Notes under the pieces: generated by a model
Database searches by the model: none
What the model saw: the letters and a program-made list of their open reading frames with translations, nothing else
Told to the model about the DNA's origin: nothing
Made by a program: the position numbers and the translations under genes
Shown here: positions 51,476 to 64,000 of the stretch, one piece after another
How the letters are laid out: every line of letters starts with the position of its first letter
Position numbering within the stretch: position 1 is the stretch's first letter
Source of the DNA: Glandiceps talaboti
Taxonomy: Eukaryota > Hemichordata > Enteropneusta > Spengelidae
DNA length: 64,000 nucleotides
Assembly (NCBI RefSeq): GCF_964340395.1
Contig: NC_135550.1
Location: 16,721,484-16,785,483, forward strand
Direction: 5' to 3'

Positions 51476-51561
51476 TACTCTGTGAGATACAGCATTCGTA
51501 CTGTGTCATGCAATCAGCTACCACTCACGAGCTGAGTAACATGATGTATCTTTACAGTCTA
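51476..51561. mobile_element. MULE-type MITE, TAGACTGTAAGATAC family, copy 3
   Basis: Ends tactctgtgagatac and, inverted, tagactgtaaagatac. The interior 'cagctaccactcac' matches the copies at 22990 and 54642. The target duplication is unclear. Confidence 0.65.
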
Positions 51562-51877
51562 AAGAAATACATCCCCACTTTTTAATTGATAATTGCTTAG
51601 AGCAAATTAATGATTTGCAATTGCTACATGTCAGTTAATGGTTCCCCATCATCAGAGTTGACCAAATTAGAAAGACTAAAATCAATGACTGCAGAGGAAC
51701 TGAAATAAAATGTACTCACATTTTCAGTTTAAATACACATTCTAGTATTTTAATCCTAAAATAGTGTTCCATACCTTAACGCTTATGATGTGAACCATAA
51801 TGGGAACAGAAAATAAAGTTAAAAATTATTAGGTTAGTTTTCATCAAAATCACATATTAAAGACAATGTATACACTG

Positions 51878-51878
51878 C

Positions 51879-51916
<38 letters not shown>
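51878..51916. repeat. (CAA)n microsatellite
   Basis: About 13 units. Confidence 0.95.
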
Positions 51917-52194
51917 AAATAGCGTGATAGTGTTCAAGTTTGACATTCTTGTGGTCAGTAAATGAAAAGGCGTATATATATATTACTAGTATCTTGAACC
52001 GTGGAACTTTGGTAGACTTTATCCTACAGGCTTGAATACTAACACTGCAAATAGAATCTTGGTCTTGTCAAGATTTGCAATTTATAAAGCAATCATGAAC
52101 ACCACAATATTTGCAAACATAAGCTTAATTGAGTGATTGGACATCATGTCAAGTAGGTTGAACTAATTGAAATACACTCTCCAGACAATTGATT

Positions 52195-52259
52195 TATTTT
52201 TAGCACAGCTGAACTATATGTGGCATGGTAAAATGTTTGCCTGTGTGTGGGGATATGTA

Positions 52260-52297
<38 letters not shown>

Positions 52298-52770
52298 TGT
52301 CTGTATACTATACACAACTTCAAGTTTAATTACCATGGTATTTGATGAGGATGAAGTAGATAATATGTTAAAGACAAGATGACCCCATATTGATATGCAA
52401 ATTAGGTCTAACAGATTGTCTGGCATTTTATTGGGATGTTTGTAGGTATTCTACATGGCAAATTGTTCTGTGACCATGCAATTATCAATTAAATCTAAAA
52501 AATTCTGAAATGCATTAAAATTTTAACAACACTGTACACTGAGCAGATTGGGTTCGAAATTTGGTTGGAACATTTTTATGAATTTTACATCAAGATGGAG
52601 ATCTTGATGTTCAACTTGTTCAAACAAAATGATCCGCCCCCATTATGCAAATTATGCCTAAAATGGGACTTCTAATTGAAAATTCAAAACTCAAAAATGA
52701 CTTGGCAGATGGGGCTGAAGTTTGATTTTGATGTTCCTACATATGTCTGATGAGCTTAGTATTTATTATA
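52195..52770 (+). mobile_element. Dispersed hairpin/TG family copy with (TG)n
   Basis: It starts 'tttttagcacagctgaacta', has a (TG)n tract at 52256-52297, then two blocks of the 'gacaagatgacc...gatatgcaaattaggtct' type. The hairpin's right arm is lost. Confidence 0.65.
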
Positions 52771-54641
52771 AATTTTTCTTATTCATGGTATGAAATTTGG
52801 CTATAATCAATTTTTCATAAAAACACAAATTTTTCCACCATAGCTAAAATGTTCTACATTACTGTATTTCATCACAAGGTAAAGGCTAATGTTCACTGAA
52901 AGTGGCAAAATTTTCTAAAGATTGACTAATTAAGTGACTGTATATTTTGATTTGCTAGAGGGAGCCCTGACAAAAACTGTCTGAGAGTGATTAAAATCAG
53001 GTGGCAAAAATGCTTTGATTTGCCATGGGAATCAGATTAATCAAACACAGATCAACAAATCATCAAATCAAGAGAATGATGAATGATTATCCACCAACAG
53101 ATTTTTTTGATCAAAAATTTATCAGTTGAGTTCTTTTATAGGTTTTAACCATCATGTGTGTAAGTTTATTCTAGAGACTAGCCAGTGGGCTTGAAGCTAA
53201 ATATTTCTCTACCTCTTTAACTCATTTTGAGGTCACGAGATCTTCAGATTCACACTGCACAACTAATAGTCTCTAGACTAGGGTAAGCTTTATAGCCTTT
53301 CATGAGTTCAAAAGTTCTTTTGACTCACTGTTTAAGGGTTTATTTAAGTTACATGATAAGAAGTGCAAGTGTCATATATATACTTTGAACAATATGTAGT
53401 ACTTTGTGTCAGGAAATCTCAAGACATATAATCTTATAAAAAAAGGTAAAATCTAAGCACAAGAATATTTGAACGTAGAAAAAACAGACAATATACGTTA
53501 CAGTAACTGAACAAACAAGGAAACGTATGGGCTGTGTCTCACACCACAGACTAGATTGACAATGTGTCATTTTATACTTTGTTGAAGGAAATGGGAGGAG
53601 TTAAGAATTTGCATGTTTTATATACTTAAAAATGATGGAATCTTTATTAATTTCAGTCAGAGAAAAATGTCTGTCTGTTGTCTGTGACATATTGTACAAT
53701 GTTCAGTCATAAACTGAGAAACATATTTAAATGAATATGCAGTGCATCTTTGTGTGAGTATACATAACGTTAACCTTTCTGGGATCTGATGTAATTGAAC
53801 ATAATACACTGAAGAGAATCCCCATTGAGGAAACTATCTATTGAAGCCACTTTTTGAGGAATACATGACATCATCTAGTGTTGGCTGACATCCAGTTGGA
53901 TAGTACAAAAGTATGTTGTAATTGTTCTGTCTTCATGGATGTGAAGTGAAACAATTTATAATGTAAATTTATTCTGTCACTTGACGAAACATACTTTCTG
54001 ATATTTTTCACACTACTTGTCCATTAAATTCTTTTTAATATGGTATACGTGATGCGAAATGCAAACTTTATGAATATTGCAAATTCCATTTCTATGAGAG
54101 CAAGGCCAGATTCTTAACAACAAATGACATAACAACATCAGAATATAAAAGTTCCCCATAATCTTAGTTGGGCCTCAGTAAGTTAATGTGTTGTGGTATG
54201 TCTGGTATGGGAGAACACTCGTGGCTTATCAGGCATGTATGTACTGTGGTGATGACATATCAAATAGCTGTGCTTTAAACACACCACTTAAAGTTCACAG
54301 GTTACTGAGACAAAGAAAAAGAGAGCTAATACCATACACTCACAACAATGTACTAGGTGTTATTGACGCATGTTTAAAAGTAAAATAAAAATAAAATAAA
54401 ATAAAATGAAATTGTTTTTTAATAGGATTTTTTTTTTATTCAAGCAGATCACGCTTTATACTCTTTCACAAAATAATGAAAGTTATTTAATAGGAGTAAT
54501 GATTGTAGATCATATTATATCATTTCTAACATAAACTTAATTTTCATTTGAATAGTTTTGAACTATAAATAAGGAATTCCTAATAAAGGGATTAATATAT
54601 AATAAAGTTTGATGTGATATATAAAGATCATGGTAGAACCT

Positions 54642-54752
54642 TGTCTGTAAGATACAACATTCTTGCCACACTGTCAGCTACCACTCACTGTAGTCAGGTT
54701 TTTGAAGCCTGATAGTCAAAGGGCTGAACAACACAACATATCTTACAGTCTA
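54642..54752. mobile_element. MULE-type MITE, TAGACTGTAAGATAC family, copy 4
   Basis: Ends tgtctgtaagatac and, inverted, tagactgtaagatat. The interior 'cagctaccactcactgtag' is shared with other copies. The flanking 9-mers match only partly. Confidence 0.7.
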
Positions 54753-55004
54753 GGTCAACTTATGCAGTCAGTTCATTGTTTTCTTCATTTTAAGTTCTTA
54801 CAGATCATAGAACGAGTCAAGTATGTATAATGTATGAACAAAAATTGGTGATGTTTCTATGGATTTGTAAATGAAGAATTATTCAGGACAAATAAGTTCT
54901 AAAGTATGAATTTTGGTTAAAAAGTTATATCTTAAAAATTACTAGGTGTGCCAATCTGCTGATGTTGTCAGTCTGCAGCCAAATGCAATGCGGTATATTT
55001 TTAA

Positions 55005-55160
55005 AAAGATAATATTATTGGCTAGCAACAAGGCCATGCCCATAGCAACATTGCTTAGCAACAAGGCCATGCCCATAGCAACAGTTGAATGATGCTGTGC
55101 ATAAAAGATAACAGGATAGGCCAGTGGATAGACATTCAAAAACAACAAGGATTGGTGTGA
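55005..55160 (+). mobile_element. Dispersed hairpin/TG family, 3' fragment
   Basis: Two tandem 'agcaacaaggccatgcccat' blocks of 31 bp match the 3' part of the copy at 44633-45395. Confidence 0.55.
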
Positions 55161-57154
55161 ATCTTGTCAAGACAGAATAATATCCCAGTCAAATCCTCTT
55201 ACAATATTACATCTTCAATCACTGGCCAAACTGCATTTGTGCTACAATGCCATTGGCACTAGTTTTGATGTTGACCATGTATTGAAATGTACATGTTTGT
55301 CACCATCTATAATCACACCATAGATAACCACTCACATTTTCAATAAAAGTTCTGTGCAAAGACATTCTGTGCACATGTCATTAATATCTTGTTCTGTAAA
55401 TTGCAATGTTAATTTCTGTACCAAAAGTACTTGTGTGAAACTCATAATTCCCAGATACATATCAGTATGACCTAAATACTCTGCAGAAATTCTTCCCCTA
55501 TATTTGTATGTCTGGTTGACCACAGGCACTTGTTCCAGTTTCAGTAATGTATTTACAATATACATAATAATTTCTTCAAAAATATTGATATGATTTGATG
55601 AGATCCATCTCAAGATAATTGATATCCCAATCTTGGGATGGGGGTGGGGCGGGGGGTGGAGGGGTCTTTAAAGGTAAACATGGATTAATTTTGTATTTAA
55701 TTTAATTTTTGAGGTAATTCTAGAGACATAGAATTTAGTTGATATCAATATTACAGGGATAATGACAAAAGATTTAACTTCACAATAATTATTTTAATTG
55801 TAGATTCATGCCACAAGGTTGTAAAATCTTGAGGTATTAGTATTTGCATATCTGCCACAAATCTGGTCCTTGTTATTATAAGTGACATTACCCACCCACA
55901 ATTTGACCTACATATTATAAATAAGACATTCCTATAGAATCCTTGCAGTAGCAAATTAAGTTCCAGTTAATTGACAAAAATGTGTTGGGAATCAAAGCAT
56001 GAAATAGCTATAATGTGGGTCAACACTGTGATGTCTAGAGCTGGCTAACATGTTGTGCTTTGAAAGATCCAGAGTTGTTGGATGGTTACATGTGGAAGAA
56101 GTTATGTCCTTGGTCTTATCTCTGTAATTGCTGACCTTGTAGTCATGTCTTGAATTATCATTTATGTGACCTAGAATGGTGGAATCTTTGCTTAATGGCA
56201 TTGGCAGAACTAACGATGTTGTACAAGGACTGTTCCGACCAAGGCTAGTGGGGAGATGGTGCATATATCACTAAAATGACGCAGTAGTAGAGGCTATTAA
56301 GGAACGATAGTATAGCTATTGAAGGACATATTTGACTTGGATTACTGCAATCACCATCACATTTGTATAGTGATTTACAGACTTTAAACTTACAAATATC
56401 ACAGTACGGTCACAAACTGGTAACTAAGAAATTACAATAACAATGTCACAGGGTTAATTGATCTTGTTTTGCAATTTAGGATAAACCAACAAAAAAGTGA
56501 AATTCATCCTCTATATTGAAATGTCATCACAAACTTTGTTCTTTAATATTGCCCTTGTGTCTACCATGTCCAGTGCTCATAGTTTATATATGTGATGAAA
56601 TATGGAAAGTGGTTGTAAGTGCAATTCTTAAGACAGGTTTCCTGTGGATGTGAATTTAAAATATACTTTCCCTACACAGTGAAGTTTAAAAAATGAGATC
56701 ATCACCAGACAGTTATTCATGCCAAAATGTGAATCAATGTCCTGGCAGCATTTAAAAAAAAATAATGCTATTAAAAATCAAATCCTCATTTCCAACACAA
56801 TTTAATCAACTTTCATCAAAGTCCACATTTGCTGTTTGTGTACTCAAAATTTGTTGTGAATAGGAATCACCACATCTGCCTGGACTTTGATATTCCAAGT
56901 AAGGCATCGTTTTGTAAAAAGATGATGTTCAATGTTGATGGATGCCAGGATGCATAAATGAAATAATTACATGATAAAACTGGCATAAACAATGAATATC
57001 GTTCTACGAAACTATCCAAAACATGCAAGCTATGGGAATATAAGTTGTTCACATAGTGTTTACATTTTAACCATATCATCCTAACAATAACACATTTTCA
57101 AGTATATCTAATCATTGACTAGTATTAGTAGAGTTGGATGTTTACCACTTGCAG

Positions 57155-57253
57155 TAGTCTGTAAGATGCCATGTCTTAATGTCACCGTATCAGATAATAG
57201 CACTGAGAAAAGCCTGATTAGTGTTTGACATATGCAACGTATCTTAAATACTA
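57155..57253. mobile_element. MULE-type MITE, TAGACTGTAAGATAC family, copy 5
   Basis: The left end TAGTCTGTAAGATGCC is clear and the right end is worn (gtatcttaaatacta). Flanks cacttgcag (57146-57154) and catttgcag (57254-57262) are a 9-bp duplication with one mismatch. Confidence 0.75.
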
Positions 57254-57869
57254 CATTTGCAGTAAATGATTGGGAAATCACTTGGAAATAACAATTGTTC
57301 TTCCTTTCTATACAGTGGAACTGAAGATCGATTGAAATTGCACGTCTTTATCAGGAAGTAAAAATGTTATGCAGTCAATTACATTCCTCAGAATCCTGTA
57401 CTGGAGATATGTGATAATCACATAGTATAGTGCCTGCTGGGAAATCATATAAACTTCCCACCGGCACAGGGTTGAAAACAGAGTGAATTAGACTGTAAAG
57501 ATTTTACAAATAGTGCACAGCTAGATTCCAAGAATTCTAACCCAGGATCATACCTTCAATATTGACCTCATGAAATTACTACTGTGCTGAGCTACACGTA
57601 ATCTGTTGCAAGATAAAATTACCAGTGCTACTGTTAAATTCTTAGGTTTATGAATGTGTTGAGATGCGCATGAAGGGGACTGCTTCAGATTCTGTTGGCA
57701 ATGAGAGAAAACACTTACAAGTTGTGTTAGAAAGATATGATGTACACTAAGGATACTATGTAGTGAAGACAAGTTTCTGAGACTTAAACAGACATGGAAA
57801 CATTATATTATTATATATGATATAATACTAGATTAATTGTAATTAAGAAGTGTAATGTAAATCCAACTT

Positions 57870-58148
57870 TAGCACAATCCCAACCTGAATCAATTTAAAA
57901 CAGATTCAAACTGAATTAATTCAGTTAAACCTATTTGAAACTGGTTTCTGTCCTGACGAGACAACTGAGCAATGGATGTGAATTGATTCACTTTTGCTTT
58001 TGCATCAGTTTTGAACCCATTTACTTTGAAGTGGTTCAAAACCAACCCCAGGTGGTTTTGAGCTGATTCAACCAAATCTGTTTTAGGACAATGGACCACC
58101 TTTGATTCGATTTTGAACCAATTCAAAATTCCATGTGGGGACAGGGCT
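57870..58148. repeat. TTCAAA-rich repetitive block
   Basis: Repeated 'aattcaaa', 'ttgaac' and 'ggttcaaaa' motifs on both strands end in 'tgtggggacagggctt'. It looks like a degraded transposon; the family is not decided. Confidence 0.35.
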
Positions 58149-61100
58149 TTATTTGATATGTACTTTATAATTATGATTTACCTTATATCTTTGAAGATTT
58201 TCTGGTTAAAAACTACTCAGCTTTCTCTAATTTTTTTCATGCTGATGATCTTTTATTGTTGTCAGGATCAAATAATGGTTAAATGTTAGTAAAACTATTT
58301 GAATAAGTTGCACAAGTTTTGATCAAAAGAGAAATAAACAGTTACAAACATCAAGGAAGCTAAAAATATTATACTGTTTCATTTTCCAATATTTGCACAG
58401 CAGAACATTTGTTGCAAAAAGTTTGGTACTCTGTCTGGCCAGCATGTCAAGTCAGGTAGCCAAGTCTCGATCTTGGCTCCAAGTTCTTTATCACATATGA
58501 GAATCATACATTATGTGTATAATTTCGGTAGGTTCATTAAAATATATTAGACAAGCAGCTTTTGAGCTATTGAATTTGATAATTCATTAATTATAATGCT
58601 AATTTTGCAAATTGATACATAGACATTACCTAGGTATTGATAAGCAAACAAACAAATTTTGTGTAATGGTATGCAAAGAAAGGTAATTGATATGCACAAA
58701 TTTGCTAAAAAATTAATCATTTCTCGACATATGTATCACGCATGCAATAATTGTATAATATTTCATTTGACTTCACAGTTTGCTTTAAATAGGAACAATA
58801 ATGTGAAAGAAAACCAAACACAATTTGGAAGATAATATGCAAATAAGGGCAATTGATATGTATTGATTTCAAAAACTTATCTGAGCTAGACATAACCAAC
58901 CAGAGACTATGTGTACCAAATTAAATTCATTTGACCCAGTTTTTGAGATAATGGTGATATAGAGAACTACTTTAATAAATCATAAATTCTGATAATACTA
59001 TTTATGCAAATTAATCCATACAGATTTCACTGATGAACTTGTCACACATTTCATTTCCCAGACACACTGTTTCTTAGAAATAATAGAGTTGATAAAATCA
59101 ACAAATTTTAATTTTAAAATAATATGTAAATTCGGGCAATTAGTATGCAAGAACTTGACTCGAAAAATAATGAGTTCTTTGCATTGAGAAAGTGATAACA
59201 CAGACAGATACACACACATATTTCTATGAAATATTGAAAAAGGTAATATGAAATCAAAGTGTAAATGGGGACAGGTTAGTAATGATAAATGATAGCCATT
59301 CAAAGAATATGAGGGGATGAAAGTTTTCCAGGTCAATGTCAGGATCTGTGTGATTGTCATGTTTTGTTGGCTCTTTCATAAAATTAACAGGTGGAACTGA
59401 TGCCTGGAACAGGTGCTGCATTATAAGCTGAATCGCAATGAAATAACAACAGATGGGCCAGCACTGAATAAGTTCCTATAAATATTTATAGTTTAATCAT
59501 GAATTTTGCAAACCAATGCAGTAATTATATCTAAATCTCTTTATGAGAAGATCTGTATGAGCACTTTTCAGTTTTAGTTTTAGGTATCTGATACTGTGTT
59601 CCATATTTATATCATAAACGTGACAACATTTCCTTCATGCATGTGATTAACGATGTGAGATGTAAATTATCCATATGTTGTTGAAACTTAAATTTTTTTT
59701 AGGATAGATAACACAGAATATTGGTCATTCTGATGAGGTCGATTGTCAAACATGATCAATCAAATAGCTAAAATGTATAAACTTTGCAATTCCCAATGCC
59801 ATGCCACTAAATGTCAGCTTTGAAAAATATTTATAAAAATTCAGCTTTGGCAAAACATCCAGAGAATACAAGACAATAAAAAGCGAATACAAAATGTACT
59901 GTAATATAAACATATTATGATGATTTTAAAAATTAAGAATTAAGACTATATTATGACAACTCTGTGATATAAAAAAATCTACTGCCAAAAAGTTCAGTCA
60001 GGTGACAAAACTCATGATGACAAGTCTGTGACAAGTCAGTCCTTCAGTAATGCTATGGCATGTCAAGGTTTTGTGGGATGGGATTATCAATGACAGTAAC
60101 TTGGACATGAATTGATTTTGGCCCCCTAGAGGTACTGTGCAGTAAGTAACAGTGCAGTGATGTTGCCACAGAACTGGTTCCAACTAGATTTAACCATTAA
60201 ATTCAGCTGACTCATCAGATAATATTTCAGTAAAGCTGATTAATGACACCACTCTCACAAATATGGAATATTTAAATTTACCTAGTGAAAAAAAAATGGA
60301 AAGTTTAATATGACATGGTTGTAACCAGACACCAAGTAATAGTATTAGTGAAGTATTTGACAAGCATATATAGACATGGTGTATAAATTAAGGTAGATTG
60401 GGTTTCTGATTTCATCATTTGTCATGTCTATCACAAATAGTAATGGTCTTACCACAGACAAAGAAACTCTTGCATGCTTTTCTAGGTTGTTCTGGCAGAG
60501 AAAAATATATTGATGTTTGCATTGTAGCTTCTTGGATCAGTGTTTTTTTGCAAAAACCTTAGAACCATGATATCAGAGATATTTCAGGGTATATTTGGTA
60601 AAATTCTTTCAGATTTTATTGATTTATATGGATATATCCCACATACTCTTTTGTTTTATTATGACTTTGAACTTCAATAGATCTTGCTTTCTTATCACCT
60701 TAAAAATTCCTCTGATCATTAGTAGACATGTCTCCCATATGGTATTACTAAAGGCATACAAATACTGATGAAAAGGAAACACTCATCAGATTAATAGATT
60801 ATAGAAAACTTGTTCTGCTTTCATTTGTGAATTCTAGAGACCAAGTTTATGTCATGTACTTGGTGTCATGTAATGCATACTGAATGGACAATATAAACTT
60901 TGGTATAATCATGCAGATCTTACTAGCATGCTGCATTATAAAAACCCCACCCAAATTTAATCGGGACAGTCTCTGTGATCACAGATGACTGGCATAAATT
61001 AGGGTAATGCAATGAGTTATGTACAGTATTGTTAAAGCATAGGGCAGCCCACCAACAAGTGTTCCAAAAATATGATTCACCTCAGCCAATGATAGCTCTT

Positions 61101-61349
61101 CCAATTTATGGTAATTTGTGTAGGTCAGCGCTGTAAACTGAAAACAAACAAAATATTAGCATAGACAACAGAGGCATGAAAGGGGGTTTACTGGTAGGAA
61201 TTAACATATGATGATGTTTAATTGAGGTAAAAGTTGTTTGGTTGGACAGATCACATTCTGTCATCATAATCTACCCATCAACGTATGGTGTAACATACAT
61301 ACAACTCGAACACTGACCACTACGTACAATCCTATTGGACTTTTCCAAA

Positions 61350-61466
61350 ATGTCTGCACAAGAAGAAATTAATTCTGTTCTCAAAGAGCTTCGACGAGCT
61401 ATTGAAGATTTAGCTATTCGGGTTAGCAAAGTGGAAGATGTCTTAAACAAGGGGCAAGCTGGTATC
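61350..61466 (+). CDS. Possible short coiled-coil first exon
   Basis: An ATG in a reasonable context (CCAAAATGT) opens about 39 residues (MSAQEEINSVLKELRRAIED...) with a clear heptad pattern of I, V and L, so a coiled coil is likely. The frame stops in AT-rich sequence about 20 bp further on, as expected after a donor; candidates are GCTG|GTATCA near 61461 and ACG|GTTAGA near 61470. No acceptor precedes the ATG, so it could be the first exon of a new gene or an alternative first exon of the gene beginning at 34660. I do not recognise the protein. Confidence 0.45.
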
Positions 61467-62296
61467 ACGGTTAGATATTACATTATATAATATATAATAT
61501 ATATATATATATATAATTTCCTTGCTTGGTTACTATAGTTCAAAATGTTCTGATTTCACTATTGTGTACAAGTGTTACTTTTCAATAGTGTAGAAGTACT
61601 TTCTGTGTCGGCTGATAATGATCTACTTAAAAGAAGCCACTGGTGTGAAACATAATAGATGAGCAAGGCTTGGCTGAGATACTTACATATTTAAATAGAG
61701 AAAAATACTTGTCATATTTGTAGCGAAAGGTTATATCTTGTAATAGTCACTGATAGCTGATGGTAGGCATCACATATGCAGAGCTGGTGTCTAAGAAAGT
61801 TCGTTATCACTGACCTGTCCTTGGCTTTGTACGGCATGATACTGATAAAGCAGTGATTTGCTCTCTTGAAATTGTGCTGTGGAGTACCAGAAGAAAAGTT
61901 TCAACTCCAGGATTGACAGATATGGGCTGCACCCAGGGAAAACATGATGATGTAGGAAGATATTTGTAGTTAAGTCTGTGTTGTGTCACATGTACAACAT
62001 GGAATATAACACCAATCTAGTGGAGCATGTCATATTTATTTCTGTTCAAATCTAACTGCACCTTCTTTCATTTCTATTTTATTTGTTTCTTTGTCACCTT
62101 TTGGTTCTAAGTATGTACAATATGTGCACATTCATGCCTTGACCTTTGGCAAAATTTTATGATTTATCAAGACAGGATGTGGCCAACTGTTGCCATTGAT
62201 CGCTTTCATTACACAAGTATTATTAACATCATTAAAATATTCAGATACTGAATCACTGCTGAATGAATGACGTTCACGATGTAATATTTTTTCCTT

Positions 62297-62760
62297 TCTT
62301 CTCGAGACTTGATTCTTAAGTTTGAAAGAGGAAGTTTGGAATTATTGAACAGAAATGGTAAAATTTAAACATCAAATGATAATCTTGTATGATTTAATTA
62401 TTTTGATAAGCAATTATATTAAATTCCCAAAGTAAATATCAAAATACAATATTTTTAATTTCTTCTCCAGACTTGATTCCTGGGGGCAAAAGAGTAAGTT
62501 TGGAATTATAGCACAGAAATGGTGAAATTTAAATGTCAAATGATAATCTTTAATAATTTTGATAAGCTATTATATTAAATTACCAAAGTAAATATCAAAA
62601 TACAATAATTTTAATTTCTTCTCCAGACTTGGTTCCTGAGGACTAAGAGTGAAATTATAATTATTAAACATATAATAGAAAAATTTAAATATCAAGTGAT
62701 AATTTTGTATAATTTGACCATCTTTAAAAAAAATATCATATTAAGTTCTCTTGAAGTAAA
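62297..62760. repeat. Three-unit tandem repeat, ~150-160 bp
   Basis: Units start at about 62297, 62459 and 62615 with 'ttcttctccagacttg' and share 'cagaaatggtgaaatttaaa', 'caaatgataatctt' and 'aagtaaatatcaaaatacaa'. The third unit is the most diverged. Confidence 0.9.
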
Positions 62761-63530
62761 TCGCACACAATGGGGTATGTCATAATTTGGAGATCAGATG
62801 TCATGGATAGATTAGAAATCCATTCCACTTGAAATTTTATTAATGTTTGGATAGAAATGTAGATATAGTAAATTGTGAAAACATATTATTTCTTTGATTA
62901 TTCTAAAGTACTAAAAAACAGAAAATATACAATTTAGAAATAAAACATGTTTCTCAAGTTTATTTAAGAGAAAGCAAGAAAAAAAATGACAATTAAAAAT
63001 ATTAATTTTAGTATAGTTAATTAGATTAGATTAGATATACTTTAGATTAGATTAATAATAAAATTGTGCTAATTACTATACTGTACTAATTCAGACAGGC
63101 TGAAAACTGTTGAGAATTAATAATATTAAATATACATGAACAAGAATTACAACCAAAAAATAATTTCAGGACTAATTTTATAATAGGAGATAAAATAATA
63201 GTGAATTAATTCACTGTAGGTGGAATTTAATATCTTTTTTTAATTGTTTACGTGCTGATATCCTAAGTGGCTTTGTGATAGATACAGATATTGTGTGTCA
63301 TCACCATATCCTGCCTTAAATACGTCCTTTAAGTCTACTCACTTGTAATAAATGATAAAGACATGTGATATTACCAAATAAGGCTAGGTATATCAGAGGA
63401 TACTGAGGTATATGATTATGTATACTGTATAGTACAGATACAGAGGTCATTGTCTATATGTATGCATAATAATATCAATAATTTGGGTTTACATTTCAAA
63501 GATTTGCATATGTATTTTTATTTTATTCAT

Positions 63531-63604
63531 TTTTAGCGCAACTGGACTACAGGGTTCAGACAGTAGTGCTGTGGGCGTGGTAGTGTCTAGACATGTCTAC
63601 GAAT

Positions 63605-63639
<35 letters not shown>

Positions 63640-64000
63640 TGTGTCTGTGAGTGTGTGTGTAGTGTGTGTCTTTAATGTAAACAACTTAAAGTCAGGAACC
63701 ATGGGGCTACTAACTGATATATAATTATATACTTTTCAGTGTCTAGTTAGCAGAAGTAGTTTTGTCAAGGTAGCATGATCAGATCAGCAATATGCAAATT
63801 AGGTCATTCTATTGATTTGTGGTATGGAAACACTTTAAATCAAAATCAACTGGGCAGATTGTTCTCAAAAGTTTAAGTGTTGGTGAGGACATTTCTTAAG
63901 TGGTGACATGACATCTAGACGAGATGATCACATTCATATGCAAATGATGTTGATTTACAAAAATGTCAGTTTTAGTCAATAACATCTGCAGTCAGATTTA
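63531..64000 (+). mobile_element. Dispersed hairpin/TG family, 5' copy running off the window
   Basis: Hairpin region 63534-63570 (tagcgcaactggac...gttcagacagtagtgct), a (GT)n tract at 63606-63668, and 'atatgcaaattaggtcatt' and 'catatgcaaatgatgttga' blocks. Confidence 0.65.

Larger units (their letters stand above)
35254..61349. other. Large intron or intergenic region, no certain exon
   Basis: About 26 kb without a convincing coding exon on either strand. It is filled with dispersed hairpin/TG-family copies, MULE-type MITEs, a 1.5-kb minisatellite and microsatellites, listed separately. If the donor at 35254 is used and no exon was missed, this is mostly one very long first intron. Confidence 0.55.
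61467..64000. other. No certain exon to the window end
   Basis: AT-rich sequence with a three-unit tandem repeat and a dispersed-repeat copy. Nothing else is recognisable. Confidence 0.5.

Noticed and set aside
51245-51535. A 96-residue frame that looked partly protein-like
   Set aside because: Its end overlaps a MITE copy (51476-51561), and no acceptor, donor or known motif supports it.
58717-59360. Minus-strand frames of 60 and 120 residues
   Set aside because: They have no domain, no splice context and the composition of AT-rich noncoding DNA.

Overview
The window is genomic DNA from an animal, most likely a marine invertebrate. It is AT-rich, has genes split by GT-AG introns, and is crowded with short interspersed and tandem repeats. 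A DFCP1/ZFYVE1 orthologue with vertebrate-like layout, an ankyrin-plus-Death-like protein and tRNA-derived SINEs would suit an invertebrate deuterostome such as a hemichordate or amphioxus. That placement is inference; nothing here fixes the species.

Layout. (1) 869-3763, plus: last five visible coding exons of ZFYVE1/DFCP1, a PI3P-binding double-FYVE protein of omegasomes; its 5' part lies left of the window. (2) 3.8-12.2 kb: no gene seen, but SINEs, several inverted-repeat elements and a hammerhead-ribozyme-like motif between long TA tracts. (3) 12222-13214, plus: a single-exon RING E3 ligase of the NRDP1/PDZRN type with an unassigned C-terminal domain. (4) 13.2-19 kb: no gene seen. (5) 19089-28452, plus: a gene of about 500 aa with eight ankyrin repeats and a C-terminal Death-like domain; seven repeats each sit on their own 99-bp, phase-0 exon. 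(6) 29677-32053, minus: a complete four-exon gene of the AlkD DNA-alkylation-repair family, tail to tail with the ankyrin gene; the two candidate poly(A) signals lie 34 bp apart. (7) 34660-35253, plus: first coding exon of an N-myristoylation-type, Lys/Glu-rich protein; no second exon was found. (8) 35.3-61.3 kb: probably intron or intergenic, with a 1.5-kb minisatellite and many dispersed repeats. (9) 61350-61466, plus: a possible short coiled-coil first exon.

The genes look like ordinary independent animal genes. I see no operon-like or jointly acting system. ZFYVE1 and the RING ligase belong to autophagy and ubiquitin biology, the ankyrin/Death protein probably to signalling or innate immunity, and the AlkD-like protein to base-excision repair.

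The most interesting material is in the repeats. Several families of small inverted-repeat elements (mostly with TAG...CTA ends) are flanked by perfect or near-perfect 9-bp direct repeats, the hallmark of Mutator-like (MULE) transposition. One 383-bp copy is almost entirely palindromic. A minus-strand motif at 6333-6378 has the core layout of a minimal type I hammerhead ribozyme like those of Penelope-like elements. A separate dispersed family starts with a hairpin, is followed by a TG microsatellite and ends in a fixed 3' part.
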